Origin: an uncultured Propionivibrio sp.
GTDB taxonomy: Bacteria > Pseudomonadota > Gammaproteobacteria > Burkholderiales > Rhodocyclaceae
DNA length: 31,970 nt
Assembly (NCBI GenBank): GCA_938040985.1
Contig: CALHZD010000010.1
Location: 1 to 31,970, forward strand
Direction: 5' to 3'
Shown here: piece after piece, positions 1-10,727 of the stretch
How the letters are laid out: every line of letters begins with the position of its first letter
Position numbering within the stretch: the stretch's first letter is position 1
Notes under the pieces: model-generated
Told to the model about the DNA's origin: nothing
The model's input: the letters and a program-made list of their open reading frames with translations, nothing else
Databases searched by the model: none
Translations under genes and position numbers: made by a program

Positions 1-2
1 CC

Positions 3-112
3 GCTTGGCGGCGGGCTTGATTAACTCGCTTACGCTCGAACAATCAAGCCCTTGCTTCCGCCAAGCGCCCCGCGCTGGCGGCTGCGCCTAAGGGGGTTTG
101 GGTGCTCCGTGC
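3..112. repeat. Dispersed hairpin repeat, copy 1
   Basis: This segment is nearly identical to 5151-5259. It starts with CTTGGCGG followed by GGGCTTGATT and, after a short loop, AATCAAGCCC and CCGCCAAG, so the arms can fold into a long interrupted stem. The conserved part then runs through a GC-rich tail (CTGCGCCTAAGGGGGT). It may be cut by the left edge of the window, because the copy at 5151 is preceded by another strong hairpin. No reading frame in it resembles a protein I know. Function is unknown; a REP or MITE-like element is the simplest reading. Confidence 0.7.
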
Positions 113-149
113 TTACTTATCTAGAAAGTGTGTTTGCCGAAAAGTGCCG

Positions 150-535
150 CTAGAGTCAGCGTAAACAGGGCATTTCCCGGTACCTCCTCTGAAACCCGCG
201 TAGATAGGGCGTTTGCGGGCAGGCACCTCCGGAGCCCTTATAAATAAAGGGATGCCCGCTAGTCCGTGTATTTAGGGCGTTTCAGAAGGGCTACTCGGAA
301 AACCTTATAAATAGACCATCTCAGAGGAGGTGCACGAAACGCCTTTATCCACGGGCGTTTCAGAAGGGCTGCTCTGGAGCCCTTGTAAACAGGGAGTTTC
401 AGCGGGGTATGCTCTGAGTTTCTTTATTCACGAGGGTTCCAGAGGTACCTGCCCGGAGCGCCTTTATCCATGCGGGATTCAGAGAGGTATGCCCGAAAAC
501 GCCCTATCCGCGCGGGCTTTAGAGGGGCGCTTGTT
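150..535. repeat. Array A of ~40-bp periodic repeats
   Basis: No gene is visible here. Short imperfect palindromes with the theme CCC-TATAAATA-GGG recur about every 40 bases, for example at about 190, 235-251, 341, 380, 420, 461 and 503. They are separated by a semi-conserved linker resembling CAGAGGNNCCTGCCCG. The same family occurs at 4755-4965, 5280-5575, 14945-15185, 27500-28600 and 31930-31970. The array lies directly downstream of the hemH stop. The period is not a multiple of three and the frames are broken, so it is not coding. Confidence 0.7.
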
Positions 536-1624
536 TTAATCTGGCGTTTGCTGCGTGTGGGCGATGACGCGGCGGGCGAGCATATGAATCCAGTCATCGC
601 GTTCGTTGAGGCAGGGGATGTAGTGAAATTCGCCGCCGCCCGCTGCAAGAAAAGTCTTTTTGCCTTCGATGGCGATTTCTTCCAGCGTTTCCAGGCAATC
701 GCTGACGAAGCCGGGGCAGATGACATCCACCCGCGGCGTGTGCGCTGCGCCCAGTTCCGCCAGCGTCTCGGCCGTTCTCGGGCTGAGCCATCTGCAATAG
801 CCCGGATAGGACTGGAAGGCGATCCGGTAGTGTTCTGCTGATAGCCCGAGTTCGTGCGCGAGCAGTGCGGCTGTTTTCAGGCATTCGTCGTAATAGGGGT
901 CGCCGCGCTCGATGGTTCGGCGCGGTACGCCGTGGAAGCTGATGACCAGGCGATAAGCGGGGTCGGGCTGACCTTCGCGCATCCAGTGTTCGCGGACGCT
1001 GGCGGCGAGCGCCGCAATGTAGCGTGGATCGTCGGCGCGGAGGCGGAGTTTGACGAGTTTCGGCGGGTTTTTTACGCGCGCTGCCCAGGTTTCGGCGGCG
1101 TCAAACACCGTCGCCGCCGTACTGGCGGCGTATTGCGGGTAAAGCGGCAGCAGCAGGATGCGCCGCGCGCCCTGGCGGTGCAGGCGCGCCAGCGCCTCGT
1201 CCAGCGCGGGGCGGCCGTAACGCATGGCATAGGCGACGGACATCGGGTATTTGGCCGCGCCGAGAAACCCGCGCAGGAGCTTGGCCTGTTTTTCGGTGTG
1301 AATTTTTAGCGGCGAGCCTTCCGGCGTCCAGATTTTTTGATACCTTGCCGCCGAGCGTTGGGGGCGGACATTGAGCACGATGCCGTGCAGCAGCGGCAGC
1401 CAGAGCAGGCGCGGCAGGATGACGACGTGCGGGTCGGAGAGAAATTCCCTGAGGTAACGGCGCACCGAGGCCGCATCTGGCGCTTCCGGCGTGCCGAGGT
1501 TGACCAGTAGAACGGCCGTGCCGGCTAGGTCGGCCGCATTCGCCGCGCCGGCGGCAGCGCGGCCGGCCGCGTGCGTGCGGGATTCGTGCAGACGGGATTC
1601 GGCGCGGGAAGAAAGGCGGGGCAT
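536..1624 (-). CDS. hemH: Ferrochelatase
   Basis: Inserts ferrous iron into protoporphyrin IX, the last step of protoheme synthesis, at the inner face of the membrane. The 362-residue product shows the family landmarks: VLLVNLGTPEAP near residues 38-49, the active-site SFHGVPR at 229-235 followed by GDPYYDEC, and CPGF-SDCLETLEEI at 303-317. The ATG at 1624 lies about 20 bases after the hrcA stop, so the two genes are probably cotranscribed. An in-frame TTG at 1654 would overlap hrcA and is less likely. The first ~27 residues are an Ala/Arg-rich extension beyond the usual start. The stretch FQSYPGYCRWL (270-280) replaces the common FQSRFGRAEWL at the same length, an odd cluster of substitutions but not a frameshift. 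Confidence 0.95.
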   Translation of the reverse strand: MPRLSSRAESRLHESRTHAAGRAAAGAANAADLAGTAVLLVNLGTPEAPDAASVRRYLREFLSDPHVVILPRLLWLPLLHGIVLNVRPQRSAARYQKIWTPEGSPLKIHTEKQAKLLRGFLGAAKYPMSVAYAMRYGRPALDEALARLHRQGARRILLLPLYPQYAASTAATVFDAAETWAARVKNPPKLVKLRLRADDPRYIAALAASVREHWMREGQPDPAYRLVISFHGVPRRTIERGDPYYDECLKTAALLAHELGLSAEHYRIAFQSYPGYCRWLSPRTAETLAELGAAHTPRVDVICPGFVSDCLETLEEIAIEGKKTFLAAGGGEFHYIPCLNERDDWIHMLARRVIAHTQQTPD

Positions 1625-1643
1625 GGGCGATCGTCGGGCGCCG

Positions 1644-2672
1644 TCAGGAGGCAACCTGATGGGTCAGCGCCGAGGAGAGCAGTTTGGCCGTGATGTCGAC
1701 GATGGGGATGACGCGCTCGTAAGCCATCCGCGTCGGGCCGATGACGCCGACCGAGCCGACGACCTGGCCGCCCACTTCGTAGGGCGCGGTGACGACGCTG
1801 CATTCGTCGAGCGGCGAGAGGCCGGATTCCCCGCCGATGAAAATCTGGATGCCGTCGGCGCGCAGCGAAACGTCGAGCAATTGCATGAGGGCGGCGCGCT
1901 GTTCAAACAGGTCGAACAGTTCGCGCAGGCGCTTCATGTTTGAAGAGAGCTCGGCAACGTCGAGCAGATTGCGTTCGCCGGAAATGACATAGAGCGGGTC
2001 GGAACGGTGCAGCGCCTCATCGCCGGCGGTGAGAGCGGCGTCCATCAAATCCTGTAGATCGCTACGCAAGCGGATCAAGTCCTCCTTAACGCGGTCGCGG
2101 ATGTGCTCGAACTCATGGCCGGCGAAATACTGGTTCAGATAATTGGTGGCGGTGACGAGTTCGGCCGGCGAATAAGAGCGTTCGGTGAACAGAATGCGGT
2201 TTTGCACGTCGCCATCGGTTGTGACGAGGATCAGCAGGATGCGCTTTTCGGACAGGCTGACAAATTCGATATGCCGGATTTTCAATGACGTGCGCCGCGG
2301 CGTCAGGACGATGCCGGCGAAATGTGTGAGTTCGGAAACGAGCAGTGAGGCGTTGCTGATCAGGCGCTGTGGCTGCGAAGGCTGCAACTGGTCTTCGATG
2401 GCGTGGATTTTCTCCGTTTCCAGCGGTTGCGTGGTCAGTAGGCGATCGACGAAAAAGCGATAACCGCGCGGCGTCGGCACCCGTCCGGCCGAAGTATGGG
2501 GGCTGGTGACGAAGCCGAGTTCTTCCAGATCGGCCATGACATTGCGCACCGTTGCGGCGGACAAATCGAGTCCGGAATATTTCGATAACAGGCGCGAGCC
2601 GACCGGCTGACCGTCGGCAATATAGCGTTCAATCAGGGTCTTGAGCAGGGTGCGGGCGCGCTTGTCGAGCAT
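1644..2672 (-). CDS. hrcA: Heat-inducible transcription repressor HrcA
   Basis: Represses class I heat-shock genes (groE, dnaK) by binding CIRCE operators. The 342-residue product has the N-terminal winged-helix region (MLDKRARTLLKTLIERYI, then AATVRNVMADLEELGFV and SAGRVPTPRGYRFF) and a long effector domain ending in LLSSALTHQ, the normal length for HrcA. The ATG at 2672 matches the family start; the frame stays open upstream for another 89 codons, but that part has no HrcA similarity. hemH follows on the same strand about 20 bases later, a usual betaproteobacterial pair. No CIRCE element was recognised in this window. Confidence 0.95.
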   Translation of the reverse strand: MLDKRARTLLKTLIERYIADGQPVGSRLLSKYSGLDLSAATVRNVMADLEELGFVTSPHTSAGRVPTPRGYRFFVDRLLTTQPLETEKIHAIEDQLQPSQPQRLISNASLLVSELTHFAGIVLTPRRTSLKIRHIEFVSLSEKRILLILVTTDGDVQNRILFTERSYSPAELVTATNYLNQYFAGHEFEHIRDRVKEDLIRLRSDLQDLMDAALTAGDEALHRSDPLYVISGERNLLDVAELSSNMKRLRELFDLFEQRAALMQLLDVSLRADGIQIFIGGESGLSPLDECSVVTAPYEVGGQVVGSVGVIGPTRMAYERVIPIVDITAKLLSSALTHQVAS

Positions 2673-3330
2673 GGCGGCGATTCTACAAAAAGACAGGGTA
2701 GGGCGGAAGATGCGTTCCGCGCGGATGCGGGGAGCGCAATGACAAAGATCATCGCATCTGCCGCTAATCCCAGGATGCGGGGCCACAGGAAGACGGCGAG
2801 CGGGTGAACGTGCCCAAAATTCGTGACGCGCGGATGCGGGAAGTGCGGCAAGTGTGGCACGCGGCCTTCGACGCGATGGGCGGATTCGAGCAGGATGCAT
2901 GATGCACGAATGTGGGAAATGCGGCGCGGCGCTTGACACGGGGCAGCCAATGCACGGTCCAGCGGCCAGCTTGCCTGGAAAGGACGGCTGGCGCGTGCGG
3001 GCGCCAGGCTCCGTGTCATTCCCCGTGTCAGGCCGCTCACCCGTCCATCCCCTGCGGCTTAAATTATCGGATCAGTTGTTTATGCCGTGCGAGCGCAACG
3101 ATGCCCGGACGGAAGGTTTCGAGAAAATTTCCTCATCGACGCCCTCGTGAGGCCGCTATCCGGCAGCCATCCGGCAAGCCACTGCGCGCCTGCCGCCGAA
3201 TTTTCCGGAATTCATTGCCATCGCCCAAGGCGCTCAAGGCCGACTTCGCGTTCTCGCCGCGCCGTCGGCAAATCAAGCCTTGCGAATGCATTATGATGAA
3301 TTTATCACCTTGTCTGATCGGGAGCGCGCC
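2673..3330. other. Divergent intergenic region, hrcA / amidase
   Basis: About 660 bases lie between the divergent hrcA and amidase starts. I find no convincing gene. The motif GGATGCGGG, or a near match, recurs at about 2723, 2772, 2831 and 2908, each time in a similar context (GCGGATGCGGGRAGYGC), which suggests a decayed small repeat. Promoters for both genes should lie here, but no -10/-35 pair stood out. Confidence 0.5.
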
Positions 3331-4722
3331 ATGAATCTGCCTAATCATCTGCCGAATCGTTCTGCCTTATCCGCCCTGCCGACGCTGGCCGGCCTGAGTG
3401 ATGCCCTTGCCCGCGGCGAAATGACGCCGGATACGCTCATCGAGCGTGCGCTACAGCGCGCGCAGGATGCCGACTGCGCGCACATCTTCTGCACGCTCGA
3501 TGCCACGCGCATCCAACAGGCTGCCGCGCAGGCAACACAGCGGCGGCAGGCCGGGCAGGCGCTAGGCGCGTTCGACGGCATTGCCGTTTCGTGGAAGGAT
3601 CTCTTCGACCAGGCAGGTGAAATCACAGGCGTCGCCAGCCTGACGACCCGGGACGATGCGCCGAAGCTGCGCGACGCCCTGTGTGTGGCGCAGCTCAAGG
3701 CGGCGGGCATGATCGCTTTTGGGCGAACCAATATGACTGAATTCGCCTTTTCCGGGCTGGGGGTAAATCCGAATTTCGGCACGCCGGTCAACGCCTGGTC
3801 GCAGGGAGAAGCGCTTGCCCCGGGCGGTTCCTCGGCCGGGGCGGCGTTGTCGGTGGCGCGCGGCATCGTGCCCGTGGCCATGGGGTCGGATACGTCCGGC
3901 TCGGTGCGCATTCCCGCCGCGCTCAATGGCCTGGCCGGTTTCAAGCCTTCGTCGGCGCGGGTATCGTGCATCGGCGTCTGGGCGCTGGCGCCAACGCTGG
4001 ACAGCGTCGGCCCGTTGGCCCATACCGTCGAGGATATCTGCCTGCTGATGCGGCTGTTGGCGGTGGATGCCGATGCGGCGCCGGCGATCATCAGGGCGGT
4101 CGTGCCGGACGGGGTATGGACCGAGGACGTCGAGCCGCAGATTCAGCGCGCGTTTGAACATAGTCTGGTACGCCTGAAGCAGGCGGGGGCGGAAATCATC
4201 CGCAAGCCGCTGCACGCGCTCGATAGGGTGGCCTCGCTGTTTAGTGAATATGGCACGCTGGTTGGCATTGAGGCATGGCATCTTCATCAGGAGGCGCTGA
4301 CGCGGGCGCACCTGATGGATGCGCAGGTGGCGAAGCGCTTGCAGGCCAATGCCGCCTATCCTCTGCAAAACCTTTCCCGCTTGCTGGACTGGCGGATGCG
4401 CCTGCAACGGATGCTGGCCGAAGAACTGCAAGGCGCGCTGCTGCTGATGCCGACGACGGCGATCGATGCGCCGCCCTTGCACCAACTGGAAGAAGACGAA
4501 GCGTTTTTTGTCAAAGCCAACCGCCGGATGCTGCGCAACACCATGGCCTGCAGTTTTCTCGACCTGCCCGGGCTGACTTTTCCGACAGGCATCAACGACA
4601 ACGGACTGCCCGCCGCGCTGCTGGTCAGTGCGGAAAGCGGCCGTGACGAAGCGGTGCTGGGCGCGGGGCAGGCGATGGCGCGCTGGCTGACTGGCGATCA
4701 GCCTTTGAACGAAAAACGGTAG
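3331..4722 (+). CDS. Amidase-signature family amidase
   Basis: A hydrolase of the amidase-signature superfamily, which cleaves amide bonds through a Ser-cisSer-Lys triad. The likely triad is visible: Lys89 in SWKDLFD, cis-Ser167 in PGGSSAG, and nucleophile Ser191 in SDTSGSVRIPAA; the spacing of 24 between the two serines fits the family. Length is 463 residues from the ATG at 3331, which has GGGAG about seven bases upstream; an in-frame ATG at 3280 lacks such a site. It is not clearly GatA, since no gatB or gatC is adjacent, and the substrate cannot be told from sequence. It stands alone, divergent from hrcA and followed by repeats. Confidence 0.88.
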   Translation: MNLPNHLPNRSALSALPTLAGLSDALARGEMTPDTLIERALQRAQDADCAHIFCTLDATRIQQAAAQATQRRQAGQALGAFDGIAVSWKDLFDQAGEITGVASLTTRDDAPKLRDALCVAQLKAAGMIAFGRTNMTEFAFSGLGVNPNFGTPVNAWSQGEALAPGGSSAGAALSVARGIVPVAMGSDTSGSVRIPAALNGLAGFKPSSARVSCIGVWALAPTLDSVGPLAHTVEDICLLMRLLAVDADAAPAIIRAVVPDGVWTEDVEPQIQRAFEHSLVRLKQAGAEIIRKPLHALDRVASLFSEYGTLVGIEAWHLHQEALTRAHLMDAQVAKRLQANAAYPLQNLSRLLDWRMRLQRMLAEELQGALLLMPTTAIDAPPLHQLEEDEAFFVKANRRMLRNTMACSFLDLPGLTFPTGINDNGLPAALLVSAESGRDEAVLGAGQAMARWLTGDQPLNEKR

Positions 4723-4754
4723 GGGCGTCGGCGCATGCCGCCTGCCGCATTGCC

Positions 4755-4965
4755 AAAAAGAGGCGCCCTGAAGCCCGCGTGGAGTGGGCATTTCCGGGCA
4801 TGTCTCTCTGAAACCCGCATGGATAGCGTGTTTCCCGGTGGGTGCCTCTGGAACCCTTATAAATAAAGGGCTGGCGGGTAGGATGCTCGGAGATGCCCTG
4901 TTTACGCGGAGTTCAGAGCGTCCCCTCTGAAACGCCCTAAATACACGGGCTAGCGGGCTAGTCTT
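4755..4965. repeat. Array B of ~40-bp periodic repeats
   Basis: Five repeat cores follow the amidase stop at about 4772, 4814, 4854-4870, 4896 and 4936, spaced 40-42 bases. The order of a CCCGCGTGGAT-type core followed 40 bases later by CCCTTATAAATAAAGGG is the same as at 190-251 and 5296-5351, so whole blocks, not only single units, have been copied. Confidence 0.7.
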
Positions 4966-5071
4966 TCGGCAGAACCTGAAAACAAGAATTGAAAGGATTG
5001 TTTGACTGTAGGTGCTGGCTCCGCCCGCAAGGCTCCTCTTGATGCCGTTGCGCTGAGCGGCAGCGCGCCCC

Positions 5072-5105
5072 GCTGACTTTCTTTGCCTCGCCAAAGAAAG
5101 TCAGC
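5072..5105. repeat. Strong 14-bp stem hairpin
   Basis: GCTGACTTTCTTTG is followed by the six-base loop CCTCGC and the exact reverse complement CAAAGAAAGTCAGC. This is a perfect 14-bp stem. It sits just before the dispersed repeat at 5151 and probably belongs to the same composite element. It has no T-tract immediately after it, so it is not a classical terminator. Confidence 0.8.
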
Positions 5106-5150
5106 AAAGAAAGGCGACCCCGAGGCGCAGAAAACCCCTTGTCGCGGGTT

Positions 5151-5259
5151 GCTTGGCGGCGGGCTTGATTAACTCGCTTACGCTCAAACAATCAAGCCCT
5201 TGCTTCCGCCAAGCTGCCCCGCGCCTGCGGCTGCGCCTAAGGGGGTGTAGGGTGCTTCG
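5151..5259. repeat. Dispersed hairpin repeat, copy 2
   Basis: Nearly identical to positions 3-112. The arms CTTGGCGG + GGGCTTGATT (5152-5170) and AATCAAGCCC + CCGCCAAG (5189-5212) are complementary. The few differences between copies fall mainly in the loop and the tail. It is non-coding and flanked by the 5072-5105 hairpin and by repeat array C. Confidence 0.75.
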
Positions 5260-5279
5260 TCGTTATTGAATAGGCGAAA

Positions 5280-5575
5280 GAATATGCCCGCAAACCCGCG
5301 TAGATTGGGCGTTTGCGGGCAGGTACCTCTGGAACCTTTATAAATAAAGGGCTACAGAGCATCCCCTTCGGAGATGCCCTAAATACGCGGGGTTCAGGGC
5401 ACCCATATTTGAGACACCGCTAAATATAGCGGCTCAACTTTGCCAAAAGACAAGGCGGCAAGCCGCTGACAGTACAAGCAGTACGGCAAGGCGAGCCAAC
5501 GCCGTATTTTGGCAAAGGAAGACGCTATCAACTCCCTCGGAAATACCCGTAAATAAAGGGGCTCCGGGCATCTCA
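5280..5575. repeat. Array C of ~40-bp periodic repeats
   Basis: Cores lie at about 5296, 5335-5351, 5376, 5415 and 5549. The first two repeat the block seen in array A almost base for base (CCCGCGTAGAT-GGGCGTTTGCGGG, then CTTTATAAATAAAGGG). The core at 5415 is CCGCTAAATATAGCGG. The array is interrupted between the 5415 and 5549 cores by the MITE-like element at 5426-5528. The array ends about 130 bases before the metH start. Confidence 0.65.
5426..5528. mobile_element. MITE-like element with nested inverted repeats
   Basis: A ~103-bp element bounded by ATAGCG (5426-5431) and CGCTAT (5523-5528). Inside these are perfect 11-bp inverted repeats, CTTTGCCAAAA (5438-5448) and TTTTGGCAAAG (5507-5517). 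The interior (GACAAGGCGGCAAGCCGC, then GACAGTAC and GTACGGCAAGGCGAG) recalls, from memory, a short repeat frequent in Neisseria genomes. It has no coding capacity. It interrupts the 40-bp repeat array, so it probably arrived after the array formed. Confidence 0.6.
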
Positions 5576-5709
5576 TTTGCTGATTGCTTTATACTTGCCG
5601 CCCGAACAGCCGACAGACATTCCGGCAACATTTTGCGGAATCCGCTGTCGATAGAATCACTTTGCCTCCGATCGCGGGGGCTTTATTGAAAGAGAGCGAA
5701 GGATTTTTG

Positions 5710-9411
<3,702 letters not shown>

Positions 9412-9432
9412 ACAAACGGTAGAATAAAGCCC

Positions 9433-10023
9433 ATGAGCCTCCTTCTACTGCCAGAGTTCATTCGCAAGTATTATGAAGTCCATGAATGGAAGCATGCATG
9501 CGCCATCCTGAAGCAGGACTTTCCGAATGAATGGAATGACATCTGTGATGTATTGACCGATTTTCGGCTGAAAAAAAGCTGGCTCACCGTCGGCGGCGGC
9601 AGAAAGTCCAAGGTTGCCGATGCTCTTGATAGCGCATTGGGACAGCGTGGCTGGCAGGAAAAGGCTTTCGACGCTAAATTTGTCGTCGATCAAAAAAGCC
9701 TTGATGCGCCAACCCATAAAGTTGACTGTTTCAAAAACCGTATTGCGCTTGAGATCGAATGGAATAACAAGGATCCTTTCTTTGACCGCGACCTGAATAA
9801 TTTTCGCCTGCTATTTGACCTACGCGTCGTCAGTGTTGGCATCATCGTAACTCGTTGCGACGCCTTGCAGGGAATTTTTGACGATCTTGGGCGCGGTCTG
9901 TCCTATGGCTCATCGACTACGCACATGAGCAAGCTGTTGCCAAAAATACACGGAGGCGGCGGAGGCGGTTGTCCGCTACTGGTCTTCGGTATCAAAAAAG
10001 AGCTCTACGATGAGGATCGCTGA
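9433..10023 (+). CDS. BglII/BstYI-like type II restriction endonuclease
   Basis: A 196-residue protein that I read as a type II restriction enzyme of the BglII/BstYI family. The region D98, nine residues on E107, then E109 (VDCFKNRIALEIEWNNKD) has the Asp...Glu-x-Gln/Glu spacing of the BglII catalytic site. The following PFFDRDLNNFRLLF and VGIIVTR segments also fit that fold. The next gene, two bases downstream, is an adenine methyltransferase, the expected partner. Base composition is visibly lower in GC than metH and murB, which suggests transfer. Recognition sequence is unknown; family members cut AGATCT or RGATCY, so a GATC-centred site is a guess. A Gly run (175-180) near the C-terminus is a likely flexible loop. 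Confidence 0.8.
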   Translation: MSLLLLPEFIRKYYEVHEWKHACAILKQDFPNEWNDICDVLTDFRLKKSWLTVGGGRKSKVADALDSALGQRGWQEKAFDAKFVVDQKSLDAPTHKVDCFKNRIALEIEWNNKDPFFDRDLNNFRLLFDLRVVSVGIIVTRCDALQGIFDDLGRGLSYGSSTTHMSKLLPKIHGGGGGGCPLLVFGIKKELYDEDR

Positions 10024-10025
10024 TC

Positions 10026-10709
10026 ATGTCTGCCTCTAGTGATTTTTTACATTCGATTAATGGCCAGTTCGGTGCCATTTTGGCCGATCCTCCGTGGCAA
10101 TTTCAGAATCGCACCGGGAAAATGGCGCCGGAACACAAACGGCTTGCACGCTATACCACCCTATCCCTTGAAGAAATCAAGGCCATTCCCGTTGCCTCGG
10201 TTGCTGCGTCGGCAAGCCATTTGTATCTCTGGGTCCCCAATGCCTTACTCGCGGAAGGGTTGGCGGTATTGAACGCTTGGGGATTTACTTATAAATCTAA
10301 TCTCATCTGGCACAAAATTCGCAAGGATGGTGGCCCAGATGGACGCGGCGTTGGTTTCTATTTTCGTAACGTCACGGAGCTCATTCTGTTCGGCGTGCGT
10401 GGTAATTTACGCACCTTGCCACCCGGACGCCGCCAGGTCAATTTCCTCGCCACGCAAAAGCGCGAGCACTCACGCAAGCCCGATGAACTATACGAGATCA
10501 TCGAATCGTGCAGCCCAGGACCGTACCTGGAGTTATTTGCCCGCCACCGACGCGATGGCTGGACTCACTGGGGGAACGAGGTTCCGGATACGGTAGGTGA
10601 AACGATACGGGGCAAGCAAAGACAGGGCGAAAAAAAACAAACTTCCCTTTTTCCAGAAAGCTTTTCATCCAGCGGTATGACTGGGCATATTGATCCGGTA
10701 TCAATGTAA
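10026..10709 (+). CDS. MT-A70 family DNA adenine methyltransferase
   Basis: A 227-residue SAM-dependent N6-adenine methyltransferase of the MT-A70 class, expected to protect host DNA from the nuclease encoded just before it. The catalytic DPPW lies at 21-24 (ILADPPWQFQ). LYLWVPN, WHKIRKDGGPDGRGVGFYFRNVTELILFGVRG and the C-terminal REHSRKPDELYEIIES and LELFARHRRDGW are all typical of the family. The ATG is two bases after the nuclease stop, so the pair is one transcript and probably translationally coupled. GC content is lower than in the flanking genes. The gene ends 18 bases before murB. Confidence 0.92.
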   Translation: MSASSDFLHSINGQFGAILADPPWQFQNRTGKMAPEHKRLARYTTLSLEEIKAIPVASVAASASHLYLWVPNALLAEGLAVLNAWGFTYKSNLIWHKIRKDGGPDGRGVGFYFRNVTELILFGVRGNLRTLPPGRRQVNFLATQKREHSRKPDELYEIIESCSPGPYLELFARHRRDGWTHWGNEVPDTVGETIRGKQRQGEKKQTSLFPESFSSSGMTGHIDPVSM

Positions 10710-10727
10710 CGTGGATTTTAGCCCGCC

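Noticed and set aside
330..539. Small proteins within the repeat arrays
   Set aside because: The ~40-bp period is not a multiple of three, frames shift between units, and no ribosome site is conserved.
2673..2939. N-terminal extension of hrcA
   Set aside because: The frame is open but the translation has no HrcA similarity. The ATG at 2672 begins exactly at the conserved family start.
3562..5094. A 510-codon open frame on the minus strand across the amidase
   Set aside because: It is antisense to a clear amidase with visible catalytic residues. The translation is Arg/Gln/His-rich with no recognisable domain, typical of a GC-rich shadow frame.
5576..5709. Cobalamin or SAM riboswitch before metH
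   Set aside because: I looked for a B12-box or SAM-I-like core and saw neither in the 130 bases of leader free of repeats.
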